Origin: Pseudomonas sp. GV071 | Lineage (GTDB): Bacteria; Pseudomonadota; Gammaproteobacteria; Pseudomonadales; Pseudomonadaceae | DNA length: 64,000 nucleotides | Direction: 5' to 3' | Assembly: GCF_003050835.1 (NCBI RefSeq) | Contig: NZ_QAOJ01000007.1 | Span: forward strand, 248,001-312,000 | In this document: in pieces, positions 24,864 through 33,995 of the stretch | How positions within the stretch are numbered: the stretch's first letter is position 1 | Layout: every line of letters starts with the position of its first letter | The notes under the pieces: generated by a model | The model's database searches: none | Told to the model about the DNA's origin: nothing | Seen by the model: only the letters and a program-made list of their open reading frames with translations | Position numbers and translations under genes: made by a program

Positions 24864-26567
24864 TTATCCCAACGCCGGCGTACGCGGCGGAATCTGCCGC
24901 TTGCTGCCAGTGGCTTCAAACGCCGACGCCAAGCGCAGCAACGCCGAGTCATCGTAAGCCCGCCCGGCAAAGGTCAGCCCCACCGGCATACCGATATCGG
25001 CCATCACGCCCATCGGCACGGTCACCGTCGGTACGCCCAGGTGACGGATCGCGAGGTTGCCGTTGGCCACCCACACGCCGTTGCTCCAGGCGATATCCGC
25101 CGAGGCCGGGTTGACGTCGGCATCGGCGGGGCCGACATCGGCGACGGTGGGGAACAGCACCGCGTCCAGCCCTAGCTTGTCCATCCACTCTTCCAGGTCG
25201 ATGCGGCGGGTTTGTTCCAGGCCACGCAGACCTTCGGGCAAGGTCGGGATCTGGTCCCAGGGGGTGATGCCGCGCTCGGCCATGCGCACGTATTCGTCCA
25301 TACCAGCGGCCAGGTCGCCCTCGCGGTTGGGCAAGGTGCCGGGGTCGTGGGGGAAGATTTTCGGACCGTCGACGTCCACCAGACGGTTGAGCTTCGGGTC
25401 GCCGTTGGCTTGCAGGAAGTCGTCGAAAGCCCAGGCGGAGAGGTCCCAGAGTTCGTGGTTGAGAAACTCCGGCGACACCAGGCCGCGGTTGAACACGGTC
25501 GGCGCGCCAGGGCGGTCGCCTTCGCAATTGGAGACCAGCGGGAAGTCCACTTCCAGCACTTCGGCGCCGGCCGCTTCCAGGGCGTTGCGCGCGTCCTTCC
25601 AGAGGTCGATCACCGAGGCGCGGGTGATGATCCGCTGGCCAGTCGGGCCGCCGATGCCGGGGGCTTCGCTGGTGCCGGTGTCCGGGTCAGCGTTGATAAA
25701 CATGCGCGGCACGCCCAGGCGTTTGCCGGCCAGGGCGGCGGGCTTGGCGGCCAAGTCCAGGTAAGAGCTTGGGCGTACTTCGGCTACCGGCGGGATTGGC
25801 ACCCAGGGCTGCAGGCGCCACAGGTCGCCACGCGGGTTGCTGTCTTCGGCCACCACGTGTTCGAGCACCTCCAGCAGGTCGGCCATGGTCCGTGCGTAGG
25901 GCACCACCACGTCCATGGTTGGCGTCAGCGGCCAGTTGCCGCGCACCGAAATCACCCCGCGCGACGGCGTGTAGGCGCACAGGCCATTGTTGGAGGCCGG
26001 GCCCCGGCCGCTGGACCAGGTTTCTTCGGCCAGGCCAAAGGCGGCGAAGCTGGCAGCAGTGGCGGTGCCAGCGCCGTTGGACGAACCGGAGGCAAATGGC
26101 GCCGTCAGGTAAGCGGCGTTGTACGGGCTTTCGGCGCGGCCATAGACGCCACGTTGCATGCCGCCGTTGGCCATCGGCGGCATATTGGTTTTGCCCAGGC
26201 AGATGGCGCCAGCAGCACGCAGGCGCTCAATGGTAAAGGCGTCGCGCTGGGCCACCAGGTTGGCGAAAGCCGGGCTGCCGGACGCGGCGGTCAGGCCTTT
26301 GACCAGGTAGCTGTCTTTAGCGGTATAGGGGATGCCGTCCAACGGGCCGAGCACTTCGCCTTTGGCACGGCGGGCGTCGGAAGCATGCGCTTCTTGCAAG
26401 GCGTCGGGGTTGCGCACTACCACGGCATTCAGCGCGGTGGCAGTGTCGGCGCCATCATAGGCGTCGATGCGCGCGAGGTAGGCCTGCACCAGTTCTACGG
26501 CGGTGGTGCGGCCGCTTTCGAGCGCGGCGCGCAGCTCGCTAATGGACACCTCGGTGACTTCGATCAT
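24864..26567 (-). CDS. amidase-signature family hydrolase
   Basis: 567 residues of the amidase-signature family, which hydrolyses amide bonds with a Ser-cisSer-Lys triad. Visible: the Lys in GIPYTAKDSYLVKGL, and the glycine/serine-rich block FASGSSNGAGTATAASFAAFG with the nucleophile region further on. The start MIEVTEVSISELRAAL at 26567 has AGAGGCC upstream; the frame stays open to 27188 but that extension overlaps the divergent channel gene and is not coding. The substrate is unknown; relatives are annotated as glutamyl-tRNA amidotransferase-like or generic amidases. It is divergent from the bestrophin-like gene. Confidence 0.88.
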   Translation of the reverse strand: MIEVTEVSISELRAALESGRTTAVELVQAYLARIDAYDGADTATALNAVVVRNPDALQEAHASDARRAKGEVLGPLDGIPYTAKDSYLVKGLTAASGSPAFANLVAQRDAFTIERLRAAGAICLGKTNMPPMANGGMQRGVYGRAESPYNAAYLTAPFASGSSNGAGTATAASFAAFGLAEETWSSGRGPASNNGLCAYTPSRGVISVRGNWPLTPTMDVVVPYARTMADLLEVLEHVVAEDSNPRGDLWRLQPWVPIPPVAEVRPSSYLDLAAKPAALAGKRLGVPRMFINADPDTGTSEAPGIGGPTGQRIITRASVIDLWKDARNALEAAGAEVLEVDFPLVSNCEGDRPGAPTVFNRGLVSPEFLNHELWDLSAWAFDDFLQANGDPKLNRLVDVDGPKIFPHDPGTLPNREGDLAAGMDEYVRMAERGITPWDQIPTLPEGLRGLEQTRRIDLEEWMDKLGLDAVLFPTVADVGPADADVNPASADIAWSNGVWVANGNLAIRHLGVPTVTVPMGVMADIGMPVGLTFAGRAYDDSALLRLASAFEATGSKRQIPPRTPALG

Positions 26568-26696
26568 GCTGGCCTCTTTTCTGGTTGGCAGTTGCAGGCG
26601 CCTATTCTGCCTCAAGCAGGCAACAGAGGAAGAGTGGCACGCCAGGTGGCCGATGCCGCACAATCCGGCCACGCTCCATTGCCCCCGAGGCCGCGC

Positions 26697-27614
26697 ATGA
26701 TTACCCGCCCACAGAACCCGTCCGTGTTCGTGCTGCTGTTCTCGCTCAAGGGGTCGATCATCACGGCGATCTGGCGCAAGGTGCTGTTCACCGTGCTGAT
26801 CAGTTCGCTGGTGGTGGCCAGCCACGGCACCCTGTACCACTACAAAGTGGTGCTGACCGCCACGCCCTTCACCCTCTGGGGCCTGACCCTGGCGATCTGC
26901 CTGGGCTTTCGCAACACGGTGGCCTACCAGCGGTTCTGGGAGGCGCGCACCCTGTGGGGCGAACTGTCGATCGTGACCCGCAACCTGACTCGGCAGATCC
27001 TCACCCTGCTGCCGGCGGCGGCCGACAAAGAACGCCGTGTACTGCTCAACCTGCTGATCGCCTTTGGCTACACCCTGAAAGACCAACTGCGCCGCACCGA
27101 GCCCAGTGAAGAATTGCAGCGCCTGCTGGACGAACCCACCCGCCACACCCTCGCCGACAAACAGAACCCGCCCAGCGCATTGCTGCATCGCCTAGGCGAA
27201 CAAACCATGGAGTTGGCCCGGCAATCCGGCGCCAGCGATATCGTCCAGGTGCATCTGGACGAGCAGTTGAACCGCGCGAACTACGTGCTGGGCGGCTGCG
27301 AGCGAATCAAGAACACCCCCATCCCCTACCCCTACATTCTGATGCTGCACCGCATCGTGCACTTGTACTGCTTTCTGCTGCCGTTCTGCCTGGTGGACAG
27401 CATCGGCTGGTTCACCCCGTTTGCGGTGTGCGTGCTGGCCTATACGTTTTTTGGCCTGGATGCGCTGGGCGATCAGATTGCCGACCCGTTCGACACCCAA
27501 CCCAATGATTTGCCGCTGGATGCAATGTGCCGCGGGCATGAAATTGCGGTGCTGGAAATGCTCGGCGAACCGGCGCCGGAGGCAGCACAGCCGGTGAATG
27601 GGGTGTTGCTGTGA
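26697..27614 (+). CDS. bestrophin-like anion channel (UPF0187)
   Basis: 305 residues of the bestrophin/UPF0187 family, pentameric membrane channels. Helices at about 20-40, 50-70 and a pair about 220-265 frame a large cytoplasmic part. The family motif GFRNTVAYQRFWEARTLWGELS (about 68-88) and the late FGLDALGDQIADPFDTQPNDLPLD block are both present. Bacterial members conduct anions or cations; the ion here is not known. ATG at 26697. The 130-bp region shared with the divergent amidase gene holds both promoters; no motif stands out. Confidence 0.85.
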   Translation: MITRPQNPSVFVLLFSLKGSIITAIWRKVLFTVLISSLVVASHGTLYHYKVVLTATPFTLWGLTLAICLGFRNTVAYQRFWEARTLWGELSIVTRNLTRQILTLLPAAADKERRVLLNLLIAFGYTLKDQLRRTEPSEELQRLLDEPTRHTLADKQNPPSALLHRLGEQTMELARQSGASDIVQVHLDEQLNRANYVLGGCERIKNTPIPYPYILMLHRIVHLYCFLLPFCLVDSIGWFTPFAVCVLAYTFFGLDALGDQIADPFDTQPNDLPLDAMCRGHEIAVLEMLGEPAPEAAQPVNGVLL

Positions 27615-27646
27615 CAGTTCGGCGGTGACGGGGCTACCTGGCGGTT

Positions 27647-27859
27647 TTAACCCTGGCCGTGACGGCGGGTCCACTCGGCGGCGACGTCGCCCATGGTCTG
27701 CGGCTCACCGCTGCGGATCCAGGCCATGAAGTCTCGGGTGAGTTTGACGTCCGCGCGGCACTGCTCGGCTAAAAACCGACGCACGTTCTGGGTGGAGCGG
27801 TAGTTTTTATCCAGCGGTGTGTGTGCGGTGATGGGGTCGGCGTGCCAGTCGAAGGGCAT
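27647..27859 (-). CDS. DUF6434-type small protein
   Basis: 70 residues: MPFDWHADPITAHTPLDKNYRSTQ, then NVRRFLAEQCRADVKLTRDFMAWIRSGEPQTMGD, ending with a basic RRHGQG tail. It matches the small cytoplasmic proteins assigned to DUF6434 (sometimes fused to SAP domains). Function unknown. The gene lies convergent with the channel gene and its stop is 33 bases away. Confidence 0.7.
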   Translation of the reverse strand: MPFDWHADPITAHTPLDKNYRSTQNVRRFLAEQCRADVKLTRDFMAWIRSGEPQTMGDVAAEWTRRHGQG

Positions 27860-27912
27860 GGTGGGGTTCTTCCGTGAAAAGGGAGACGGTGTTGTAACCC
27901 AAAACGCGGTGT

Positions 27913-27985
27913 TGTAGGAGCGGCTTTAGCCGCGATCCCTGCAAACGATGAAATCAACAGCATCGCGGCTGAAGCCGCTCCTACG
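27913..27985. repeat. REP palindrome pair
   Basis: Inverted GTAGGAGCGGCTTTAGCCGC and GCGGCTGAAGCCGCTCCTAC units around a 28-bp spacer; between DUF6434 and the esterase gene. Confidence 0.9.
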
Positions 27986-28031
27986 GGACCGTGAGCAGGG
28001 CGAATACCCCGTGGGTATCCGCCGACTCAAA

Positions 28032-28850
28032 TCACTGCGCAATAAAGCCCAACAAATCTTCATTCAGTTGCTGCGCATGGGTTACCGCAAAGCCGTGCGG
28101 CGCGCCCTTATACACCTTCAACTGCGCGCCTTTGATCAACTGCGCGGCCAGTTTGCCGGTGGTTTCGAACGGCACGATCTGGTCGCCGTCGCCATGGATC
28201 ACCAAGGTCGGCACATCAATCTTGGCCATATCCGGGCGGAAGTCAGTGTCAGCAAACGCGGTCACGCAATCCACGGTGCCTTTGAGGGACGCCAGCAAGG
28301 CGATATTCAGGGTTTGGGTGAGCACACCATCGGACACCACTTGGCCCTGATTGATGCCGTAGAACGGCGTGGCGAAGTCGCTGATAAATTGCGCGCGGTC
28401 TTTCAGCAGGCCACCTTTGATGCCGTCAAACACAGACTTGTCCACCCCCTGAGGGAAGTCTGCCGTCTTGCCGAAAATCGGCGTCACCGCGCCCAGCAGC
28501 ACCAGCTTGGCGACGCGCGCGGAGCCGTGTTTGCCGATGTAACGGCTGACATCGCCGCCACCCATGGAGAAGCCCACCAGGGTCACGTCCTTGAGGTCCA
28601 GGTGTTCGATCAGTTGGGCGATGTCGTCAGCGAAAGTGTCGTAGTCGTAACCGGTCCACGGCTGGCTGGAACGGCCGAAACCGCGGCGGTCGAAGGCGAT
28701 GGTGCGGTAACCGCGGGAGCTCAGGTACTCCATCTGGTATTCCCACATATCGGCGTCCAGCGGCCAGCCGTGGCTGAACAGTACGGGCTTACCGCTGCCC
28801 CAATCCTTGTAGTAGATCTCGGTGCCGTCTTGGGTTTTGAACGTGCTCAT
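28032..28850 (-). CDS. aryl esterase/cofactor-free haloperoxidase (PFE type)
   Basis: 272 residues, the same length as the well-studied P. fluorescens esterase PFE and alike along its whole length. Alpha/beta-hydrolase triad: Ser95 (GFSMGG), Asp223 (HGDGDQ) and His252 (APHGFAV), equal to PFE 94/222/251 without Met. Such enzymes hydrolyse aryl esters and, with peroxide and a carboxylic acid, make peracids that oxidise halides. The oxyanion-loop residue Trp29 is followed by Pro30 (HGWPLDADMW); PFE has Leu here, and the L29P change in PFE is known to raise perhydrolase activity, so this protein is predicted to favour perhydrolysis. ATG at 28850 with GGAGAG upstream; single gene. Confidence 0.92.
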   Translation of the reverse strand: MSTFKTQDGTEIYYKDWGSGKPVLFSHGWPLDADMWEYQMEYLSSRGYRTIAFDRRGFGRSSQPWTGYDYDTFADDIAQLIEHLDLKDVTLVGFSMGGGDVSRYIGKHGSARVAKLVLLGAVTPIFGKTADFPQGVDKSVFDGIKGGLLKDRAQFISDFATPFYGINQGQVVSDGVLTQTLNIALLASLKGTVDCVTAFADTDFRPDMAKIDVPTLVIHGDGDQIVPFETTGKLAAQLIKGAQLKVYKGAPHGFAVTHAQQLNEDLLGFIAQ

Positions 28851-29078
28851 AGGGCTCTCCTGAAGTGTCCATTGTCATCGGGAAGAAAACGCAGCAAGCA
28901 TCTTCTCTATAACTACTATCTGCCTGGAATATGACGGCGCATTGGATGGCTGTGCTGGGTTGAAAATTTGCTTACAGAGGTAAGCACGGTTCTCAATTTT
29001 GTCGACACAAACCACACACACCAACGCCCTGGGATAAGCTCGCGGCGCTTACCCCTTTGCCCTCTGCTGGAGCCTTGC

Positions 29079-30134
29079 ATGCGCCTTTCCCGTTTTCTGG
29101 TCATCGCCTTTGTGATGCTGCTGGGCAGCAGCACCAGCGCCCTGGCCCGTGACCAATTTCGCGTGTGCTGGAGCAACGATGCTGGCGCGTTGCCGTGGGG
29201 CTATGCGGCGCAGCAGAAGATCGTGGCCAAATGGGCCAGGAAGTACCGCATCAGCATTGACCTGGTGCGCGTCGACGACGCCACCGATGCGGTCAAGCAA
29301 TACACCGCAGGCCAGTTCGATGGCTGCACCATGAATAACCTCCAGGCCCTGTCCCTGCCCGCCGCAGCCGGAATCGATACCACGGCGCTGCTGATCAATA
29401 ACTTCTCCGCAGGCAACGACGGCATTCTGCTGCGCGGCAAAAACCTGCGGGCGCAAGACCTCAAGGGCAAAGAGGTGCATCTGGCGAAAAATTCGGTGGC
29501 GCATTACCTGCTGGTACGTGCGCTGGAGTCGGTGCAATTGAGCGAAGACGATGTGAGCGTAACGCCCACCGCCGAGGCCGATCTGCTGGCTGCCTATGGC
29601 GCCGGCGATATCGCCGCAGTGGCGGCCTGGAACCCGACGCTGGCGCAGCTCAAGGCCGCGGGCGACAGCACCTTGGTGTTCAGCTCGCACCGCATTCCTG
29701 GAGAAATAGTCCAGCTGCTCGCGGTCAACACCGACACCCTGCGCGCCAACCCGGCCCTGGGCCGGGCACTGACCGGGGCGTGGTTCGAAACCATGCAACG
29801 GATGCGCGCCACGGACGACAAAGGCGCCGCCACCCTCAGCGCCATTGCCAAAGGTGCGGGTATCGAGCTGGAAGACTACGAGGCCCAGCGCCGCAAAAAC
29901 CGCTCGTTCTACTCCGCCCGCAGCGCCGTGACCTTTGCCGAAAGCCCGGGGCTGCCGGCGGCCATGGAACGGATGAGCGCCTTTGCCTTTAGCCACGGCA
30001 TGCTCGGCAAAGCCACCAGCGCGCAGAGCATCGGCATCTCCTTCGCCAATGGCGTGGTGATCGGTAGCCCGGCGAATATCAAACTGCGCTTTGATTCGGC
30101 GTTTATGCAGGTGGCGGCGGATGGGCGGTTGTAG
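29079..30134 (+). CDS. exported solute-binding protein, NitT/TauT type, orphan
   Basis: 351 residues with a signal peptide ending at ALA-RDQFRVCWSND. The mature part is a periplasmic-binding-protein type II fold of the NitT/TauT (SsuA/ThiY) class: WARKYRISIDLVRVDDATDAVKQYTAGQFDG, then DLKGKEVHLAKNSVAHYLLVRALE and GAGDIAAVAAWNPTLAQL. Such proteins deliver sulfonates, nitrate, pyrimidine precursors or similar to ABC importers. No permease or ATPase gene is nearby, so it either uses a distant transporter or has another role. ATG 29079 with a GGAG ribosome site; the frame is open upstream to 28968 but without signal logic. Confidence 0.83.
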   Translation: MRLSRFLVIAFVMLLGSSTSALARDQFRVCWSNDAGALPWGYAAQQKIVAKWARKYRISIDLVRVDDATDAVKQYTAGQFDGCTMNNLQALSLPAAAGIDTTALLINNFSAGNDGILLRGKNLRAQDLKGKEVHLAKNSVAHYLLVRALESVQLSEDDVSVTPTAEADLLAAYGAGDIAAVAAWNPTLAQLKAAGDSTLVFSSHRIPGEIVQLLAVNTDTLRANPALGRALTGAWFETMQRMRATDDKGAATLSAIAKGAGIELEDYEAQRRKNRSFYSARSAVTFAESPGLPAAMERMSAFAFSHGMLGKATSAQSIGISFANGVVIGSPANIKLRFDSAFMQVAADGRL

Positions 30135-30149
30135 ATCGGTGGTGGATCA

Positions 30150-30262
30150 TCCCCCTCACCCTAGCCCTCTCCCCGAGGGGCGAGGGGACTGATTGGGGTT
30201 GCAGCAAGGTCGCAGTTCAGCTCCCCTCTCCCGCCTGCGGGAGAGGGGCTGGGGGTGAGGGC
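30150..30262. repeat. dispersed CCCTCTCC repeat, large inverted form
   Basis: Arms CCCCCTCACCCTAGCCCTCT and AGAGGGGCTGGGGGTGAGGG form an inverted repeat about 110 bp wide with an inner CCCTCTCCCGC/GCGGGAGAGGG hairpin. Confidence 0.8.
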
Positions 30263-30265
30263 CGC

Positions 30266-30514
30266 TTAGCGCGCCAGCCCACGCAAATGCAGGAAACCAA
30301 ACAGCAACACCTGCGCCCGTTCCAGCCACGGAAACGCCTGGCGCTTGAGGCGGCTGTTGAACAGCAAGGCTTCGCCGACATGGGCGGCGAACAGCACGCC
30401 GGTCACCAGTAACAGTGGCCGGTGCAGCGGTTCACCAAAGGGATAGATGATGTTGAGCAGCGCCATCAGCCAGAACATGGCGAGGGCGCCTTTGAGGAAG
30501 GACATCAGGTGCAT
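30266..30514 (-). CDS. DUF1145-like small membrane protein
   Basis: 82 residues with two membrane helices (FLKGALAMFWLMALLNIIYPF and LLLVTGVLFAAHVGEALLF) and a basic C-terminal tail. The layout and the YPFGEPLHRPL loop fit DUF1145 proteins. Function unknown. ATG at 30514 has an AAGGAA ribosome site; Met4 is an alternative. Confidence 0.75.
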   Translation of the reverse strand: MHLMSFLKGALAMFWLMALLNIIYPFGEPLHRPLLLVTGVLFAAHVGEALLFNSRLKRQAFPWLERAQVLLFGFLHLRGLAR

Positions 30515-30527
30515 GGGTGTTCCTTGT

Positions 30528-30753
30528 TGGGGTGTAGGTTGAACCCAACGATACGTTGCAACTCAGCCCACTCACCCCGCACTTTTGGGTAGGTTGGGTT
30601 GAACGACGTGAAGCCCAACGATACGCCTGAGTCCGCCCCGCCAGCGCCGCCAAACAGACCACTGCCGTTACCTCTCAATCGTCCTGTGGCAGCGGCAATA
30701 GGCCTGAGCGCAACGTATCGTTGGGCTTCGCCTTTAGCTCAACCCAACCTACC
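30528..30753. repeat. inverted-repeat (MITE-like) element
   Basis: Arms of about 38-40 bp, 30588-30625 (starting GGTAGGTTGGGTTGAACG) and 30714-30753 (ending CAACCCAACCTACC), are imperfect inverted copies around a 90-bp core; a part copy lies at 30528-30558. No transposase is inside. The right arm supplies the TAG stop of the DUF1254 gene. Confidence 0.75.
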
Positions 30754-32131
30754 GCACCCGCTCGATGGCCGGCATATTCCACTTACCAGACAGAATCGCC
30801 GCCTCCGGCCAGTACAGCCGTGCAGTCAGGGCGAAGCCACCCTCTTTTGGAATCGGCAGCCAGTTGCCTTGCCATTCGCTGGCCGGGGCATCGGCTTGCA
30901 GGATGATATCCAGCGAACCATCGGCGTTGCGTTTGAGCGCGTCGCGGTCGCCCAGGGCGTAGCGGTTCAAGGGGTTGTCGACCAGGTAGCCGTCGGCGTC
31001 GTAGACGGTCACCGACCAGAACGCGCGCACTGGCGGCAACTGCCCGGCAGCGAAATGCAGGCGGTAGCGTTGGCCACCTTGCAGCGCGTTGCCCTCACCA
31101 TCTTTGACGCCATTGGGGTACACCGCGTCTTCGCCCAGGTTGGCGCCAAACCCGGCCATAGCCACCGCCGCACGCAAGCCGTACTCGCTGCCATAACGAC
31201 CAACTTGCGCCGGTGGCACCCGCCAGCCGGCTTTCAGGTCGACCGGGTGGGCGATCACGTCTTGCAGCTTGCGCTCGGCCAGCCAGATACCCAGCGCCAC
31301 CGCGCGTTGCTGCAGCCAGCCCCACGCCGGCACCTCAGCCCCGGGCTGCACGCCCAAACGCGCCAGGCCTTGCAGCGCCGGCTGATCCAGGGTGGCCGAC
31401 GGCGGATTGCTGGCCATCAAGCGCGCCAGGCGTTGGAAGAAGTCGCGGCTCTCCAGCGCGCGCATCTGGAACAGCGGCGGCACGCCGCGCTCGACCTTCA
31501 CCGGCGGCACCAGCGACGCCGAACGTTTGCCCTGCTGCCACTCACTCAGCGGCGTCAGGCTGATCTGCTGCTGGATGCCGTGCACCGTCTCGTAGTCCGC
31601 CACGCCATTGGTTTGCAGTCGGCCGAGCAGCCAGGCAATCGCCGTCGGCGAGCGCAATAGCAGCATGCCTTCCGGCACCGTGCCCTTCCAATTCGGCCCG
31701 ACCAGCAAATAGGTGGCCGCGTCCTTGCCCGTGGTGCGCGGGCCCAGCGAGGCATAAACGTTGGTCCAGGCATCGAGAAACTGCATCACGTTGTAGCGCT
31801 CGGTGGCCGGCATCTCGAACACCAGCGCCTGCTCGCTCAGGTCCAGCCACGCCACCGAATACAGGGTGTCGACGTTGGGCCGGACGATCTCGCGAAAGTG
31901 CGCGTCGGGGAATTTCTGCACGTGCACCAGGTGCTGGGTAGGCGCCAGGCTGTGGTTAAAGCCGTCGCGGGTGATTTCAGTAATCACCAGCGGGTAGCCA
32001 AACACATAACCTTCGGCGGCATCACGAATCACCTGGCGCTGGCTGAACAGCACGGCAGCCGCCAGCACCACGAGCACCACTAGCGCCAGCACGGTTCTAA
32101 ACCACAGCCGCGACGTCAGAGGAACGCTCAT
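30749..32131 (-). CDS. membrane-anchored DUF1254/DUF1214 protein
   Basis: 460 residues: an N-terminal membrane helix (about 10-29), then a DUF1254 domain (GYPLVITEITRD, RPNVDTLYSVAWLDLS, MQFLDAWTNVYASLGPRTTG) and a C-terminal DUF1214 domain (RYRLHFAAGQLPPVRAFWSVTVYDADGYLVDN). The biochemical role of these domains is unknown; they form a beta-rich periplasmic protein. It begins one base after the alkylsulfatase stop on the same strand, so the two are an operon and probably act in the same process. The 3' end terminates in an inverted-repeat element, which supplies the stop codon. Confidence 0.85.
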   Translation of the reverse strand: MSVPLTSRLWFRTVLALVVLVVLAAAVLFSQRQVIRDAAEGYVFGYPLVITEITRDGFNHSLAPTQHLVHVQKFPDAHFREIVRPNVDTLYSVAWLDLSEQALVFEMPATERYNVMQFLDAWTNVYASLGPRTTGKDAATYLLVGPNWKGTVPEGMLLLRSPTAIAWLLGRLQTNGVADYETVHGIQQQISLTPLSEWQQGKRSASLVPPVKVERGVPPLFQMRALESRDFFQRLARLMASNPPSATLDQPALQGLARLGVQPGAEVPAWGWLQQRAVALGIWLAERKLQDVIAHPVDLKAGWRVPPAQVGRYGSEYGLRAAVAMAGFGANLGEDAVYPNGVKDGEGNALQGGQRYRLHFAAGQLPPVRAFWSVTVYDADGYLVDNPLNRYALGDRDALKRNADGSLDIILQADAPASEWQGNWLPIPKEGGFALTARLYWPEAAILSGKWNMPAIERVR

Positions 32132-32132
32132 C

Positions 32133-33920
32133 TCAACGCACCGTCAGGCTGATCGGGCTGTCGCTGAAGTCGAAGCAGCCGAGGAAGGTTTTGATATCCA
32201 GCAGGTTGCCATCGACCTTCACATCGCCCAGCACCGCGCCCTTGAGCAGGCTGTTCTGGCCGCTGATAACGGTGTCCAGGTAAGTTTTGTCGAGGGTCAG
32301 TTTCAGCGTCGTGCCGTCTGGAATTCCGGGGTGCAACTGCACCACGCCACGGCGAACTTCCAGGGCCCACTGCTGGTTGATGTCGGGGAACACGAAGCCC
32401 AGGGTCAGGTTCACGTCGTTGGCTTTGTCCGGGTCGACACGGGTGATCCAGTTCTGCAGGAAGACTTTCACCGGCAGGTTTTTCAGCATATCCGGCGACA
32501 GGAAGGTGCCGCGCAAGCGCTTGGCCATTTCCGCCAGTTGCTCTTCACCCAGGGTGCCTTCCAGCTCCATGGCGCTCATCAGGTACCAGTTGCGCCAGTT
32601 GATGTTCATCTGCGCGTAGCCGAGTTTGCGGAAGCTGCGGGCCTTGATGTCGCGCGCCAGTTTGTCTTCGTGGTCGATGCGGATCACATAGGTGGCGAGC
32701 TCCGCCGCCCATTGGTAGTCGCCCTTCAGGTAGGCATCGCCAGCAGCCAGCAGCACCTTGTCATGGCCCCCCATCAGCTCGACGGTGCGCTTGGCTTTTT
32801 CCACCGGAGGAATCGGGTCGAGGTCGACCGGGTCGCCTTTGAACCAGCCCAGGTAGCCTTCGTAAATCTGCCGCACGCTGTGTTTCACCGTGCCGTAGTA
32901 CTCACGCAGGTACGGGGTGTAGCCGGCCAGGTGCGGCGGCAGTTTCACCTTTTCCACCAACTCGTCCGGGGTCAGGCCCTTGTTCATCCAGCGCACGGTC
33001 TGGTCGTGGATATAGGCGATGCCGTCGCGGGTCATGCGCAGCACTTCTTCCACTTGGTCAGCACCACTCACCGGGCGGCCATGGGAGGGCACCAGGTACT
33101 GGGCATGGAAGCTGCGCAACAGATCGAGGCTATTCACCCACGCCACCGGGTCGCGGAATTTGGCGCCGCGCAGGGTGTGGATGTTCGGCAGGGTCGGGCC
33201 CTGGTCCACTTCGGCGCTGAGCAGCACACCGCTGCCGGGGATGTACATGACGATCTCGTCCGGCGCCTCGCTCGGCGCCCAACGAAACTGCACCGGCAGG
33301 CCGGCGATGGTGGTGTCGAGTTGGTCTTTGAAGGTGATGGTGGGGGCAATGAAGGTGCTCTGCCCACCGACGGCAATCGGACCGATGCCACCGTTCATGT
33401 CCTTGCGATCCGCCGCGTTCAGCGCCGCACCGAAGGTGTAGGCCGAGCGCATGGCCAGGATCGGGCCGACCAGCGCGCCCTGGGTGACCACGTTGTCGAG
33501 CAGGGTTTCATGGGCGTAAATCTGCACCTCGCCGCTCTTCACTTGCTCTTCGCTGACGAAGCCTTTCACACCGTTGATATGGTCGGGGTGAAAGTGGCTG
33601 TAGACGATGGCCTTGACCGGCTTGTCGCTGATTTTGCGGAACTCGGCGAAAACCTTGGCGGACTCTTCTGGCGACTCACCGGTATCGAAAATGATCAGGC
33701 CCTCGGGGGCAATCACCATCACGCTGTTGGCGATGCTCCAACCGACTGCCGAGTAGACGGTGTCGGTAACTTTGTAGATCTGCTTGTTGAACACTTTGGT
33801 GTGTTCGGCCAGCTCGGCATTGATCGAGGGCTGAATGGTTTCGGCAGGCAGGTCGGCAAGAGCCGTCAACGGCAACGCCGCAGCCAGCAGCAAACCGCTG
33901 AATCGGTTGAGTGCGCTCAT
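32133..33920 (-). CDS. alkyl/aryl sulfatase, metallo-beta-lactamase type (SdsA-like)
   Basis: 595 residues with a signal peptide ending at TALA. A metallo-beta-lactamase domain carries the zinc motif HFHPDH (SHFHPDHINGVKGF) and further ligands (AHETLLD, and PSHGRPVSG). An alpha-helical dimerisation part follows, and a C-terminal SCP2-like domain ends the protein (TLGFVFPDINQQWALEVRRG onward). This is the layout of group III alkylsulfatases such as SdsA1, which release sulfate from primary alkyl sulfates. It is slightly shorter than SdsA1. The start at 33920 lacks a strong ribosome site. A divergent LysR gene and an inverted repeat suggest sulfur-starvation or substrate control, as known for sdsB-type regulators. 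Confidence 0.87.
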   Translation of the reverse strand: MSALNRFSGLLLAAALPLTALADLPAETIQPSINAELAEHTKVFNKQIYKVTDTVYSAVGWSIANSVMVIAPEGLIIFDTGESPEESAKVFAEFRKISDKPVKAIVYSHFHPDHINGVKGFVSEEQVKSGEVQIYAHETLLDNVVTQGALVGPILAMRSAYTFGAALNAADRKDMNGGIGPIAVGGQSTFIAPTITFKDQLDTTIAGLPVQFRWAPSEAPDEIVMYIPGSGVLLSAEVDQGPTLPNIHTLRGAKFRDPVAWVNSLDLLRSFHAQYLVPSHGRPVSGADQVEEVLRMTRDGIAYIHDQTVRWMNKGLTPDELVEKVKLPPHLAGYTPYLREYYGTVKHSVRQIYEGYLGWFKGDPVDLDPIPPVEKAKRTVELMGGHDKVLLAAGDAYLKGDYQWAAELATYVIRIDHEDKLARDIKARSFRKLGYAQMNINWRNWYLMSAMELEGTLGEEQLAEMAKRLRGTFLSPDMLKNLPVKVFLQNWITRVDPDKANDVNLTLGFVFPDINQQWALEVRRGVVQLHPGIPDGTTLKLTLDKTYLDTVISGQNSLLKGAVLGDVKVDGNLLDIKTFLGCFDFSDSPISLTVR

Positions 33921-33972
33921 GAAGGATTTTCTTTTGTTGTTATGGACTGGCGCAGGTTGGCAAAGGCAGACT

Positions 33973-33995
33973 GATAATTCCAATGCAAAATTATC
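33973..33995. promoter_or_regulatory. LysR operator candidate
   Basis: Perfect 7-bp arms GATAATT - 9 bp - AATTATC in the 97-bp gap between the alkylsulfatase and the LysR gene. It fits a site for the divergent LysR-type regulator. Confidence 0.65.

Noticed and set aside
25212..26696. Long plus-strand frame leading into the bestrophin-like gene
   Set aside because: It is the shadow of the amidase gene on the other strand; the channel family starts at ATG 26697.
26568..27188. N-terminal extension of the amidase frame by about 200 codons
   Set aside because: It overlaps the divergent channel gene and its promoter, has no family match, and a good ribosome site precedes ATG 26567.
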